A DNA stretch of 64,000 bases, from contig RXPK01000086.1 of NCBI GenBank assembly GCA_004143645.1, forward strand, positions 2,275,786 through 2,339,785, written 5' to 3'. A model generated the notes under the pieces. It was given only the letters and a program-made list of their open reading frames with translations, made no database searches and was not told the DNA's origin. The position numbers and the translations under genes are program-made. The DNA is from Protaetia brevitarsis. Its lineage: Eukaryota; Arthropoda; Insecta; Coleoptera; Scarabaeidae. Positions 24,971 to 37,339 of the stretch are shown here, in pieces. The stretch's first letter is position 1; every line of letters begins with the position of its first letter.

Positions 24971-26945
24971 CACCAACTAAATTCCTTCATTGAAGTCGCA
25001 ACTTCCACCATATTTAAAGGTCTTATAAATATTTTAGACACAGCCTTATTGATTCCGTTAATTTCTTAATTTGATACTTATTGTATAATTACTCACAATT
25101 CAGAATATTTAGGGATATCAAAGGATGAATTGTTGTAATACCTATATTAAAAAAAAAACATCACTTCATTTTAATTTCTGTGTTAATTCTGCTAGGTCCT
25201 TTATTTAAGCATTCTTACTTTTATTTATCATTTTTCTGATTTATTTCCTTCACGTATATAATTATTTTTTTTTTGTACAAGCATGTTTTCGAAATAAATT
25301 GAAATAATAAATATAATAAAATAAACTGAATTGGTGGAATTCTCGAATATCAAATATTATATTATTATACTTAGTTATATATATTAGCAGCATAACGTTA
25401 AAATATTGTTCTTAATACAGCATATATAAATGCAATAATGATCAATTGTGCTTCCTATTGATATAAAGCGCCATCTACAAAACCCTTATATCAACTATGT
25501 CAAAGTAAAACGGAACTGATATTAGAATATGCAATGTTTTTTTCTGTCAGTATGGCAGCTAAGTTGGAAAAGGCGAGGAATATTACAATTCCTTTAAAGA
25601 AAATATGTTTAAAAGAGATATAAAATATACTGGACATATGGTCAACATACATATGCATAGTAGAACTACAGGTTTTCAATAAATGTCGCTGATGAATACA
25701 AGATAACGAAAACTAGATTTCCTGTATCTTAGTCTTGTGTCATTCGTCATTATATCTACACTCGTGTACAATTTTAATTTTGACAAAAGTTGTTACTTAT
25801 TTTCAATGGTAGTGGTGCACTACATAAAATTATCTTAACAAAAAATTGTTGCAATTCTAATGCTTGTTTGGTTGGTATGCTGCGTCAGTTCAACTAGGAA
25901 GCATCAACCAAATTCTTTCGTTTAAGCCGTAACTTCCACCATATTTAAAGGTCTTATTATACATATTTTAGAAACAGCTGTGTAGATTCTTTTAATTTCT
26001 TAATTTGTTAATTGTCAATTGACCACAAAGCATATTGTTATTCATGAAATGGTATTTTACATATGCTTTAGTTTCTTAATACATTCAATTTTTTTCAGAT
26101 AAAATCATTTGGGTGTGGTAATTTATAGTGAACCATACTGATTTTGAACCTATTGGGGTATCAACGAAAATGCTTTTACAACTCTTGGTAGATGTCAAGG
26201 CCTAGAAGTCTTTATTTAAATTTCTTTATTTATTCTAAGCACCAATTAAATTCCTTCATTTAAGTCGCATCCTCCACCATACTTAAAGGTCTTATGAATA
26301 TGAATATTTTAGACAGCTTTATTGATTGATTGTTAATTTCTTAATTTGATACTTATTGCATAATTGATCACAACTCAAAAATGATTGAGAGATGTCAAGG
26401 CATAAATTGTAATACCTACATATATTTAAAAAACATCACCTCATTTAAATTTTTGTATTAATTGTGCCTTCATTTAAACATTTTTATTGTATTCATCATT
26501 TTCTCTGACTTGTTTCTTTCATGATTATATTTTCCTTTTCCGAAACAAATATTATATTATTGTTATTATACTTGAATATTGAAACAATGACATTCTTAAT
26601 AGAAATATATAGCACCTATCCCATATGATAGTGATCAATTTCGCTGTTGATTCGCGGTTCGTCTTCAAAATGCTTTTGCCAATATGTCAAACTAAAACGA
26701 AACTGATTAGAAATGCGATGGTCGTGTGATTTATGTATCAGTAAGGCAGATATTTTGGAAATAAACAGCACGATTGTATTTCCTTTAAAGACAGTATATT
26801 CAAAAGAGATGGAATATAAACATACTGGACATATGGTCAACATATGCATAGTAGATCTACAGGTTTTCAATAAATGTCGTTGATGGATATAAGATAACGA
26901 AAACGAGATCTGGTGTGTCTTAGGCTTGTGTGGTATACATTCCTG
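24971..26945. repeat. degenerate triplicated direct repeat in intron 1
   Basis: The block CACCAACTAAATTCCTTCAT at 24971 recurs at 26240 (offset 1269), and a third, shorter copy begins near 25905 (CAACCAAATTCTTTCG). All three continue into CTTCCACCATATTTAAAGG-like sequence. A second marker, ACTGGACATATGGTCAACAT, occurs at 25629 and 26824 (offset 1195), so two copies of a unit of about 0.8-1.2 kb plus a partial third are present, diverged by substitutions and indels. The unit has no coding content. It is either an old segmental tandem duplication or closely spaced insertions of one repeat family. Confidence 0.75.
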
Positions 26946-27491
26946 CGCGTTTTAATTTTGTCGAAATTTGTTATTGTTATATCTGTTTTAACAAATCTTC
27001 GACAATCATAATAATACCTGAATGATATACTGCGTAATTGCAAATAGAATCACAGTGGGATTTATGCAAGTCAGTCAGATTCTTGTAACACCACTCCTGA
27101 AGTTAGTAATAATTTAGTTGAGTATGTTCCAACTGAATCAAAGTTATTGTCAATTAGTTGGTTAATTGCAGATTTACTTTAACATTATTTAATTAATTAA
27201 TATGGCTTGATCTCGGGTTCCTTAGGTTCTTAGAAAGTAGGAGAGTCCAATTACTCAATATTTGAAACTTCAGAAAGATACAATTTTTAGACTTCTTCGA
27301 TTGCCCTTCCAATTCATTTTGGCAGATAATTATATTGGTTGGTCATTTTACCGTTTCTTAGATTGATTTGAGTGGTGATTATAATAAATTTAAATTTATT
27401 AATTTAAATTTCATTATCAAATTAAAATACCCAAGCCAATGTTAAAAGCTAAAAGCTGTATACTAATTTTAAATCATGACGATGAAGATAT

Positions 27492-27953
27492 GTGCGAAAT
27501 TACAATATTAATTTGACTTTGTCTTTGCAATATCACCTACCATTCATTGCAACCTCAATCTTTATTTCTTCTACTTTATTTCTGATGTACACCTTTTCAT
27601 TTCGAATATTTTTTCCTCTCTTCTTCTTTCTTTCTCAAGCCTTTACATCAATCTTACCCGATTTATTTATTTTCTTTAATGATAAATATTTCTCCATTCA
27701 TCAGATGTTATACAATAACGCTAAATCAAGAATCCACCTTATCAACATTTCTTCTTCCGTAGACAGGACACATGGTGGTCACATTTGTCTTGAAATGAGA
27801 GCTTTTTCTTTTACTTTACATGATATGTACAGAAACAATGTATTCAACAATTTCGCCATTTTACTGGAAGAATTATTGTCACTTGGTGGTTCTAGTAAGC
27901 AACATGCCATTTCAAATTACTTTAGAAGTAAAAATCTGCTGAAAAATATGTAA
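27492..27953 (+). other. 153-codon open frame, unrecognised
   Basis: Longest open frame in the window. The N-terminal half is rich in Phe/Ile/Leu/Ser and could mimic membrane segments; the C-terminal part (NNFAILLEELLSLGG) is less biased. I recognise no family, see no flanking transposon termini, and composition follows the local AT richness. A chance frame is more likely than a gene. Confidence 0.15.
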
Positions 27954-28983
27954 GGAGTACTCGACTAGAACTCCTAAGTCATTTGTCTTGGTAATTATTT
28001 GAGCGCTAGTGTTGTTATGCTATAAATTATATGTTTTAAAGAAAGTAGAAGGTAATCTAAATTTTAACACAAAAATATGTTTATTAGTGACTTGTTAACT
28101 ATCTGTAGCTATAAAAAAACATTACCATATTCATTCAAACAATATAGATAGAAGGAATATGTACTCACCTTAAAAGAATTATTAAGAATTTGCTAATGTC
28201 ATTAATTTCTGCATGACTGAACGAAAAAGCATGCGCATTGCATAGCTGATTAAATTGATTAAATAACTCATTGCAAAAATATAATACCATTTTTACAGAT
28301 TTATTATGTAGTAGATAGATTAACGCTAAAAAAAATAAACAGCATCTATAACAAAGTAGCTGTATAGGAAATAATAGCGGCTATTGAAATTATAGGTAAT
28401 GTACTAACAAAAAATTAATTAACGCATCTGTTTCAAAAGCAATTTGCTAACAAAAACTAAGAACGTAAGTTTGGTGATTGGGTGTCATTAACTTCTTAAC
28501 TATCAACAAAATGTTCAAACATGGCGAACACTAGACTATCGGTGATAATTGGACATTTGCCTTATGCTTTTTCTAAATTTTTGTTCCAAAGCAAATAGTA
28601 TCAAATTCTCACGATTTCGAAAAATAATTCATTTCATATCATCTTCATCATTTCAATTTTTTTTCTTTGGATAATTGGTGCCTTTTTATGTATTTCAGCA
28701 GTTGTGTCGAGTTTTAGTACCAGTTTACCAATAAACTTATGGTATTTTCCTTAGTACATTTCGTTTTATTGCGGTAAATTTAAAATTATTGATTTGATTT
28801 GTCTGTCTGATTTTGTAGAATTAAGCCTTGTGCCCTAATAAATATTATGATTACATTGTGTTGCAGTAATTCTGGAAGTTTACTATAGAAAAGGACTGTA
28901 GAGGAAAAACTTGGGTGTTTTTTTTGAGTAGTGTATTCTTAAACAAGTAACCTTTAGCAGTCGCAAAATGAAAATCTAAGAAT

Positions 28984-29975
28984 TCTTTGGAAATGTATAT
29001 CCACTAGAGTGATTTTAGTGAATAGAGATGATTCTTTTTTCTGAAATTTGTGCAGACTACCTGTAGAAATGTGCCATCTAGTGTAAAAACACGATTCTCG
29101 ATCCATATTTGCTTCTCGTGCCACAAGAGCGCTGAAGTTTGAAAAAAAAATGTTTTCTTTCGCGAAAAAACGGTCGTTTTCCACCTTAATATCCGACTGG
29201 TAACATATTTTGCAATAAATTTGCCATTAAATATTTTTATTTTGTAAATTTTAGTAAATAATAATACATTTTCTTCAAAATTGTACGGCTCAGAAGATAT
29301 TTCTCATTTAATGGGTCAAGCTCGGGTCAGATGCCTAGTTATAACGCTTGTGCATTTCGCAGTAAAACTTTTCCACGATATTTAAAAAAAATCTTAACCT
29401 TAACTCTATACATACCGTAGGGTATCTATTTTCATTGTAACAGGAAAAACAAGAGATATGTACAAAAAATAAATTGGTATAATATTATCCAAAATACGAA
29501 CAACGGCACAATAGCATACCTAACCATCAAAACAATAAGTCCATTTAAGTTATATTGTTCAAATCAAACATTTTCTTGAACTACTACTGTTTAGACAAAA
29601 AAACATAAACATGTCTACAATAAATATAGTTGATAAACTGAATACATTGGTGTAATGTCCAGGAAAGGAAAGATAATTATGAAGAAAATGTATTTTTATT
29701 GACTTTACTATAATGGTTTTTCATTTGATAGTAATTCTATTGCAATATATATTATCACGTACGCTAAAGTGGAAAAATGCCGTTTTTCGCAAAAAATGTT
29801 CATTTTATTTTCAAACTTCAGGACTCTTGTGGCACGGGAAGACAAAGTTCGACCCAACTAAAACTATCAGAATCGTATTTTTGCACTAGATGGCACATTT
29901 CAAGAGGGTAGGCTCTACACGAATCGAAAGTCGATTTTATAAAATCACACTAATATCCACGTTCTTCTTTCACAG
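28984..29975. mobile_element. foldback element with arms of about 200 bp
   Basis: GTGCCATCTAGTGTAAAAAC (around 29074) has its reverse complement around 29890, and the similarity runs for about 200 bp (28984-29184 against 29765-29975), including CCACAAGAG and GAAGTTTGAAAA blocks. Arms are about 75-80 percent identical. The middle 580 bp is AT-rich without coding content. A non-autonomous long-inverted-repeat transposon. Confidence 0.65.
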
Positions 29976-30469
29976 GAAATGTTTCCTCTAGATGGTGTAT
30001 AAGTGAGCTAAGTTTTAATAGTTGTTCACCCAGTTATAATGCATTCATCATATTTTGTCCTATATTTAGCGGCGTAAGTGTTTTATTGTAGCTAACGATG
30101 CGCTTATGTTTTCGGAAACATGTTTTAATGAAATTATGGAGTTTGAAACTTCCATTTGTTATGAAAAGTTGCTTTTACCATTTATGTTTTAATTATTACA
30201 ACATTTCTCCTCATCAACACTAAAAAAATCAAATTTAGAGGTAAAATCAAACAGAAAGTTATCATTGATATATAGTCCGATTTTCCCTACAAAGAGCCAC
30301 TTTTAAAAATCAATTTCTTAGCATCGCCTAATATATAACATGTAATCCATACTCTATTACATGCTCATTTTTGTTATATCTCTGCTATAAAGCAGATACC
30401 AGTCGCCATCAAAACGGAATTTCTGCGTACGCATAACACATCGACCCGATAAAAATATTTGCGTGTTAA

Positions 30470-30740
30470 TTTACCTAATTTGTAATCAAGCGAGAGAACT
30501 GGAGTAACTTTCTAAGCAGTTACAATTACTTACAGAAGTCCAATGGGCGCGATACGAAAACGGCATGAGATCCATAGTATCGTGAGGACTGGTTTCCAGT
30601 TCAACACCTAATGCGTCGTCTGCGGATTTGTGCCAGCAAATATTAATTATTAATTTCCTTCGCGTCGCGATTGATTGATATATCGATATATCTGTTAAGA
30701 ATTCACTGGCAATAAGCACTCCCTGTATAAGGAATGAAGA
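30470..30740. other. GC-richer complex island in intron 1 (candidate regulatory)
   Basis: Complex, non-repetitive sequence standing out from AT-rich surroundings. It contains ATTAATTATTAATTT (homeodomain-type cores) and a 16 bp perfect palindrome GATATATCGATATATC (30677-30692). No coding or transposon motif. Enhancer function is inference. Confidence 0.35.
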
Positions 30741-31311
30741 AAGCCGATACGTTTGGATTTTTCATTCCAGTTGGCGTGGCGGTGTTGTTCATAGTTACCC
30801 TTCCTTGTCCTAAAGAATAGAATTTATATTCTTTACTCATGTTTTCAGGTACTGTGGAGATAAATGTGTACATCAGAATCATTGGTAATGTCTAAGTTAA
30901 GGTCAAGCGACCGCTTCTATTATTTTATTATGCCCCTCTAAAATATCATTCCGTATAAAGACATCTAGTATCAGATAAACTGAACGTATTAGGAAATTTC
31001 CTGTTTAGTTTTTCATATTGGTATGAATTATTCTGCTTAGAATATTATTCTCTTCACCAATGAAGCGAATGTTATGAAGTATAGTTAAAAAGTGTTATGA
31101 TTACTTCAGTTTGCCGTTTATTTGGTTTATTGAAACAGGTAATTATACCGGTTGAGATAGATCACAAATGGCAAAAGATGTAAGTATGTAACAAATTCAT
31201 TTGGCTTGTCTGGTTTTCATTAACAATGAACCATTATCATGCTAGGTGTACTATTTGACTTTATTCTTACTGCATAGTAACGTAAAAAATAAAGTTACAT
31301 ATAGTATGAGA

Positions 31312-32403
31312 TACATACAGGATGTCTCACTAGGTGTGTGAGGACCAGCGATATTGAACTACAAGTTTGTAGAAACTACAACAGTTATAGTGATGGAAAA
31401 GAAAATCATAACTGAAGTGATGAAGAGAAACGTAATAAAAATCATTTTAAGTTCCAAACATTACCGCTGGGGGTGCAGTTGTTATTAGATTCAAAAGTGA
31501 ATTTTGAGTGTGCTTGTAAAATTTAGAATTGGTTATGATTTTAATTGTTTCATTAAAGATCTTAATTATTATATAGCCACTTTAGTTAAAAATGTTTTGT
31601 TATATTGTGAGTTATAACTGTGGTAGACGTTGTTGGATTCATTAAGAACTAAATTTATTACTTCTGTAGTATTTACTTAATTTAAAAAAAAGTGAACTGC
31701 TTCGAAACTGCATTTAATAAAGCTTTTAAACGTTTTTAAAAGCAGCACAATTTAAAATATAGTGTCTTATCAATAATAACTTTCCTGTCAATTGCAAGCG
31801 CTTACTTGATCATATTGAAACTTTAGGTAGCCATGAATTTAGCAGGTAATGGAAACAATTATTGTTTGACCATTGTCAAATTTCCTAAAATAATGAAGTA
31901 TGGCAATTTTATTATTTAAAGAGTAATATCTGATCAAATAACCAAATAAAGAAACAAATGATGATAATGCCTAAATTTGGTATTGTCAGAAATTAACATA
32001 AATTAATTTTAGGTCTTGAAACTGTTTGACATCATACTTAATACACAGCAACAATTTATAAATATCCGTATTTGATAAAATCAACGTCGTTGGCAGAATT
32101 TGATAATTGTCAAATAATTATTTCCATAGCATCCTGAATGCATGACCAATTAAGGTTGTGACGTTATTAAGTTGGTATTGTAATTGACAGAGAATACTGG
32201 CTACATTAAGGAAATAGTTTCATAGAGGCAGTTTTATCAGACGAGTCTAGAAAGCGTTATAAAATGGATATTTTCTAATTTGCACATTGATCATCCGTTT
32301 TTAACTTACGATATTCCAGTGGAAGCCCACTATGTTTATAACTCACAAATACACTCCGTGGATTTTGAATGAATTTTACTCTTAGCGGGACGCTCTGTAT
32401 GTA
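31312..32403. mobile_element. TIR element, 1.09 kb
   Basis: The left end TACATACAGGATGTCTCAC and the reverse complement of the right end, TACATACAGAGCGTCCCGC, form an imperfect 21 bp terminal inverted repeat. The ACAG-G-TGTCYC type of end is frequent in insect Tc1/mariner-like MITEs. No transposase inside. Confidence 0.5.
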
Positions 32404-33780
32404 GGATAACTGTGTGAGTAGTGGACATTATGCCAACGTTTTTAAAATTGATGGCAAACCCGTGTTAAAGTGTGCGTAGCTAACTTCTGTCTTATAGGAA
32501 TTATGTGATTATGTATCTACTACTACTGACACAGTATCAAAAAGAAAAAAAATGTGAGTAATAAAGTCATCCATTAACTCTAATGTGTATATACCACAAG
32601 CAAAACACAAAATATGCTTTAAGTGTTTTTCGTAATTTTTAAGTTATTATTTTCGTTTGGCTGCTCATTACTTGCTCTAGTTTAAATATATTAAGGAATA
32701 TCGACTCTATGGGAAATAAAAATGATATCTTTATGATTATATTATAAACATTTTTCTTTTAATTTATGGCATATGACTCTTGTAAAAATAAATGGAGAAA
32801 TCTTAATGTCAAAAATTACTTTCTTTATTTTCTTAGAGTTAGATCACTATAAAACTTTTAACTATTTTTCTTTAGAGTTAAAAATCAAGCTAATAATAAA
32901 ATAAAACAGTTGTATACAAGGAATGGGGTTGCTTATTTAATTTTTTATATTTTATGTTGACCACGAAAAGTGAGCAGTTTATAGTTAACAGCGCTCCATT
33001 AAATATTTGTGAAAGTTTGTATAGCTGCGGTTAAATAAATTGCTTTTTCACTTAATTGAAGAGTTAAGGCGCATTCAAGCTGTGTATTTTTATCTTTAGT
33101 ATATTACTTTGGACTGTAAAGCATTTAATTAGTTCTGTAGTCGTTGAAGTTGTCTTTAATTGTATTATATATTGTTATAATGTGCAATTTTCTTAGAGAT
33201 TGGGTAATTAAATTGCTAATTTTGAAGTTAGTTCAGTGTTTGGTTACTAACTTGTCTGAATTCTTAAATAAGCACTCTTAATTTATAAGATTTATTGAGA
33301 CTGCAAGAGAATTGACTATTATGATGAAATGGTTTCATAGCAAGAAATATCTAATCTAAGGTATTCTAAATATATAATATCATAATTAAAAATTAAATGT
33401 ATATACAAAATACTATTACTTATCTTATGCAACATCTAAACGCCAGTACATAAAAAAGTAATCAACAGTCATTTGCTTAATAATCCTGAAAGGGAATAAA
33501 ATACATTTTCCGGGAGGAAATCTTAGAATTTTCTGTTAAAATAATTAAGGAAATTGACTTACTGCATGTCTGCAGGCAGATTATTATATAATTTGGTCAA
33601 TGTATAAGCTTAGTCACGATTGTTATTGGATTTAACAAAAATTATGTCTATAATTGAAATGCAGGGTATAGTTAATATATGTTGTTAGTATATAATGTTT
33701 GAATCAGGACTTGTATGAATCTGACACTAAAAAGTGGTTTAAGGACATGCTTTGAACATGAAAATTCTTTAACCCAACTG

Positions 33781-35280
33781 CACTGAGAAAAGAGATTGCA
33801 TTAAATGAAAAGTTTTTCTTTTAATTGAAAGTAGCGTGCTGTTTTGCCGCAGGACTATTTTCTTCTTAAGTACATGCTTTTCGACGAAAAGTAACCGTAA
33901 TTAAATGGAATGCACCTTAGTTTTTGATTAATATTTTATAATGTCCGTATAACTTCTGTTTAAGTAAGACAATACACAATACATATTATATTGTTAATTA
34001 TTATGTACATATTTAACAACAAATTTTAGTTTCTTTTAAGTACGTTATCATATGTATTATTGAATTACAAACAATATTTCAAATAAAAAAGCCGGACGTT
34101 TTGGTTTATTTGTGTGGACACGCATGTACACATTGATTTAAAACTTTTGCCTTTTAACGGAAAATGCAAGCACCTGTATTCAAGCTAAGTGCTTTTTTTA
34201 GTTTTATTCATGTTCCCACGTGCATAAGTCTCAGATACACAAATAATAATGAACAAAAGTGAATATTTTTCGCGCGAAGTTAAAGAGATTTCAGAGATAA
34301 TTGGAATCTTTTTAGTTAATGCTGATTTACTTATAAGCCAAGGAACTTTGTAGCAGTGTTTGAAGGTTTTAAAACTGTTATACACGGAAAAAACGATCTT
34401 GGTGTTTGCAACCATTTTTCATGCATTTGGTTACAGTTACTAAATTATTACTTGATTTAGGAATATTAAAAATATTCCTGTATTCAATCAGACACATAAT
34501 TTGGTTAGTAGATTTATTTGAAGCTAACGCAGTATTTATTAATTTAACTAAATATTTACATGGAAGTAAAAATAAATATCGTATTTTATTTTCGTATAGC
34601 AGTTTTCCCCCCATATAGTACAGCAGATGAGCAGATATACTTATGTGTAGTAGAGAAATTGTCGCATAGATGGCGCATCTCCTATTTCATTCCGATAACA
34701 GATAATATTTCGCACAAAATAGGCTTGAAACTACAGTCGTAACATACTAATCTGGTATATTTACCAGATCAACATCTGATAGGAGTCATCGCCATTGAAA
34801 GGACGATTTCTTTTAACGGCACACAGGGTGCTACGGATGGTCACTACAGCCAACTCCTCAATTCTACTAGGATTTTCAACACTTTAACGGCAAATCCCTC
34901 CTTAGTGCATGGGCTTTTGGAGATAATTCATTTTTATTTCAATTAAAAATGATTACGACATTTTGTTATGTTGACGGTTAAGTCTAAAATAAATAAATGT
35001 TATAAGAAAGAAAGGGAAAACCTCTTGAAATCAAAACGCTTACGGTTTTCTGCCAATCTGCATAATTTTCAAGTTCAAAATAAAGAGGACTTGAATCAAC
35101 TATCAATATCTTTCATTTAAAATAATAAACTGTTTCAACGAAAAATATATTATTTCCGAAGAAATGCGTAAATTTAAAATTAAATTCCTTTTCAAGGAAA
35201 CACCAAATCATGTTGGCCATGTAGAAAAACTTTTGGTTTAATGCAGTTCCTTTTAAATGAACAGGATATTTCTCTCAATG
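33781..35280. mobile_element. 1.5 kb MITE, diverged copy of the CACTGAG family
   Basis: Starts CACTGAGAAAAG and ends TTTCTCTCAATG; the inverted similarity continues inward (GCATTAAA...GAAAAGTTTTTC on both sides). It contains the 150 bp block (34650-34800, around GATGGCGCATCTCCTATTTC) shared in opposite orientation with the element at 19840-21140. No transposase. More diverged ends than the 19.8 kb copy suggest an older insertion. Confidence 0.6.
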
Positions 35281-36384
35281 TAGAAGCACTGATATTTTAA
35301 ACTGAAATTTCTTGAAAACTTGGGTGAGTCAGAAACAGGATCCTTCACCAGAAAAATATTCGACAATAAATAACACATTAGTACTTCAACGACTCCTACT
35401 GGCTCGGAATGTAATTTTGAGTGTAAATATGGTAAAAAGAAACTAAGAAATTTTTTTCTTCTTCAGTTTTCTGCTTAAACATTCGGAATGCTTAATAAGT
35501 GACTATGCATGATCGATTGAGGTTTGCTAGGTCTGGTGATTTATTATTATTATTAACTGTAGTAGTAAAATTCTGTCGATCTATAAAAATCTATATGAAT
35601 AGTAATGATATTTTGTTTTAAGTAAAGTTGGTAATGCAAAATAATTATTATATTCTATGCTTTTATCATGAATAAAACTCTTAGTATTATGATGTAATTT
35701 CGTAATTCGTAGGGCCATCTGCATTTTGTGATAGCATTGTTTATTACATTGCCTGTTTTGCTTTGCAAGTTATTTTTTAAAAGAAGGTCAATTAATTTTG
35801 GTAAACGAGCAACCGAACTTCTCAAGAAAGCTGTAAAAGCCTGCGGCAAGTGATTTTTGAGAGAACATTTGCAGGTTTTAGACTTGATGGAGATATTCCT
35901 AACATGTGCGCGAAATATTTGTAAATGTCTTTCTCATAAACCCTGATTGTCAACTGAATGATCTATATCTAATAAAAGGCCTGGCAATAACGTTAGCTAT
36001 ATATTCAATAGCAGTAACATTCGCATTATCCAATTCACTTTTTTACTTTGTTTAGTCGCATTAAGTACATTCCCGAAGATAATTTTATAAAATAATAAGG
36101 CTACTTATTAGTTACTGTTGGTACAAGGACGTAGGCAGTATGTTTGTGCATAGTTGATACCATCGTAGAATAGAATAGTGAAGTAAGTGCTAAAATAGAA
36201 CGCATATTTCTTCCTGTTTAGTTGTATGGAAGATTTCATCATCTTAATTAACTCCATGTTTAGTCTTGGATCGCCCTAGTTCTCCATTAGTAAATTCCAA
36301 ATTCTCTTTAAGATATTTAAAGATCTATTTACTTTTTTGTTATAAAAAACCTCTTAGTAAAATACATTTAATATTAACACTGCG

Positions 36385-36523
36385 TAGGCTTTCACGGCCG
36401 GTGTAACTATAACTAACAGCTTCTTGCGGGTTTCGCCGTGTGTCAAAACTTTTGCTCGACGTTTCGCTGTTCATACTGACAGCTTCTTCAGGATAACTGA
36501 ACTGGTTCAATTATCCTGAAGAA
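36385..36523 (-). mobile_element. fragment with hammerhead-like motif and 40 bp palindrome
   Basis: The + strand begins near 36380 with TGCGTAGGCTTTCACGGCC, a sequence I recall as dispersed in arthropod genomes. It ends with a near-perfect palindrome, TTCTTCAGGATAA ... TTATCCTGAAGAA (36484-36523, inner TGAACTGGTTCA). Read on the minus strand, the piece between them contains the stem-loop motif annotated at 36458-36491. Likely the terminus of a Penelope-like or related element joined to an inverted truncated copy. Confidence 0.45.
36458..36491 (-). ncRNA. hammerhead-ribozyme-like motif (CTGAAGA core)
   Basis: Minus-strand order: CTGAAGA (36491-36485, a perfect CUGANGA), one extra A, a stem GCTGT/ACAGC (36483-36479 with 36470-36466) with an 8-base loop, GAAA (36465-36462), then CGTC (36461-36458). 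GAAACGTC supplies the GAAA box and a GUC-type cleavage triplet with almost no stem III, as in the minimal hammerheads of Penelope-like elements. The extra base before stem II is non-canonical, and stem I pairing is poor, so activity is doubtful. Confidence 0.4.
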
Positions 36524-37339
36524 TATTGTATCCTATTTGTATTGATTTTTTTAAACATTGTTCATATCACGAACAACGGAAGCACCGTACCTATTTTTTA
36601 GGTAAAATCAAGCTCTATAGCTCCTTATTTATATTTAGTCCTCTTGAAAATGACCTACAATAACTCTATCTTACAATTACGACAAGTATAATATTGAAAG
36701 TATACCCAATGAAATTGCCAACACGAGTATTGATTAGATTAAATGCTTGCATTTAAAGATGTATTCAGTCTTCATTAGTTAGTTATAATTTGTGACGTTT
36801 AAATAATGGTTTCAGTGTGAAAAAAAAAGACAAGAAAATCAATTCTATAAAATCGATTCCACCATTTACGCAGATAAAAATAGAATAAATAATCATAAAT
36901 TACGGTAGAGTCGTCAACCGTGAAATAGTATTATTTTTTTTCTGCAAATTAATCAATACTCCAAGGAACGATAACCACAATGTAGGAGCTCACTGATGTG
37001 TTGCAAGTAAAAAAGCCGTTTACTCTTTGATCGCTTTGACAATTAATTTATTTTGGGAATTTGTCAAATAAATATGAATTCGTTATGTAGTTAATTAACG
37101 TATGCTTCATAGGAGGCTCATCAACTGTTGATAGATGGAAGAAATATGCAGAACATAACTGGTTTAGACACTACATGATCACCAATTATTGAATATATTA
37201 TACAAATGTATCTGCAAAAAGTGATATTCTCATTTTCCCAGCAGATATTTTTTTTTATTTCAGGTTTGTATTTAAACATTCTAATCTGAAGAAAAATTAA
37301 AAATCTAATAAGAGAACCTCGCGGAGTGTAAATCGCAAA

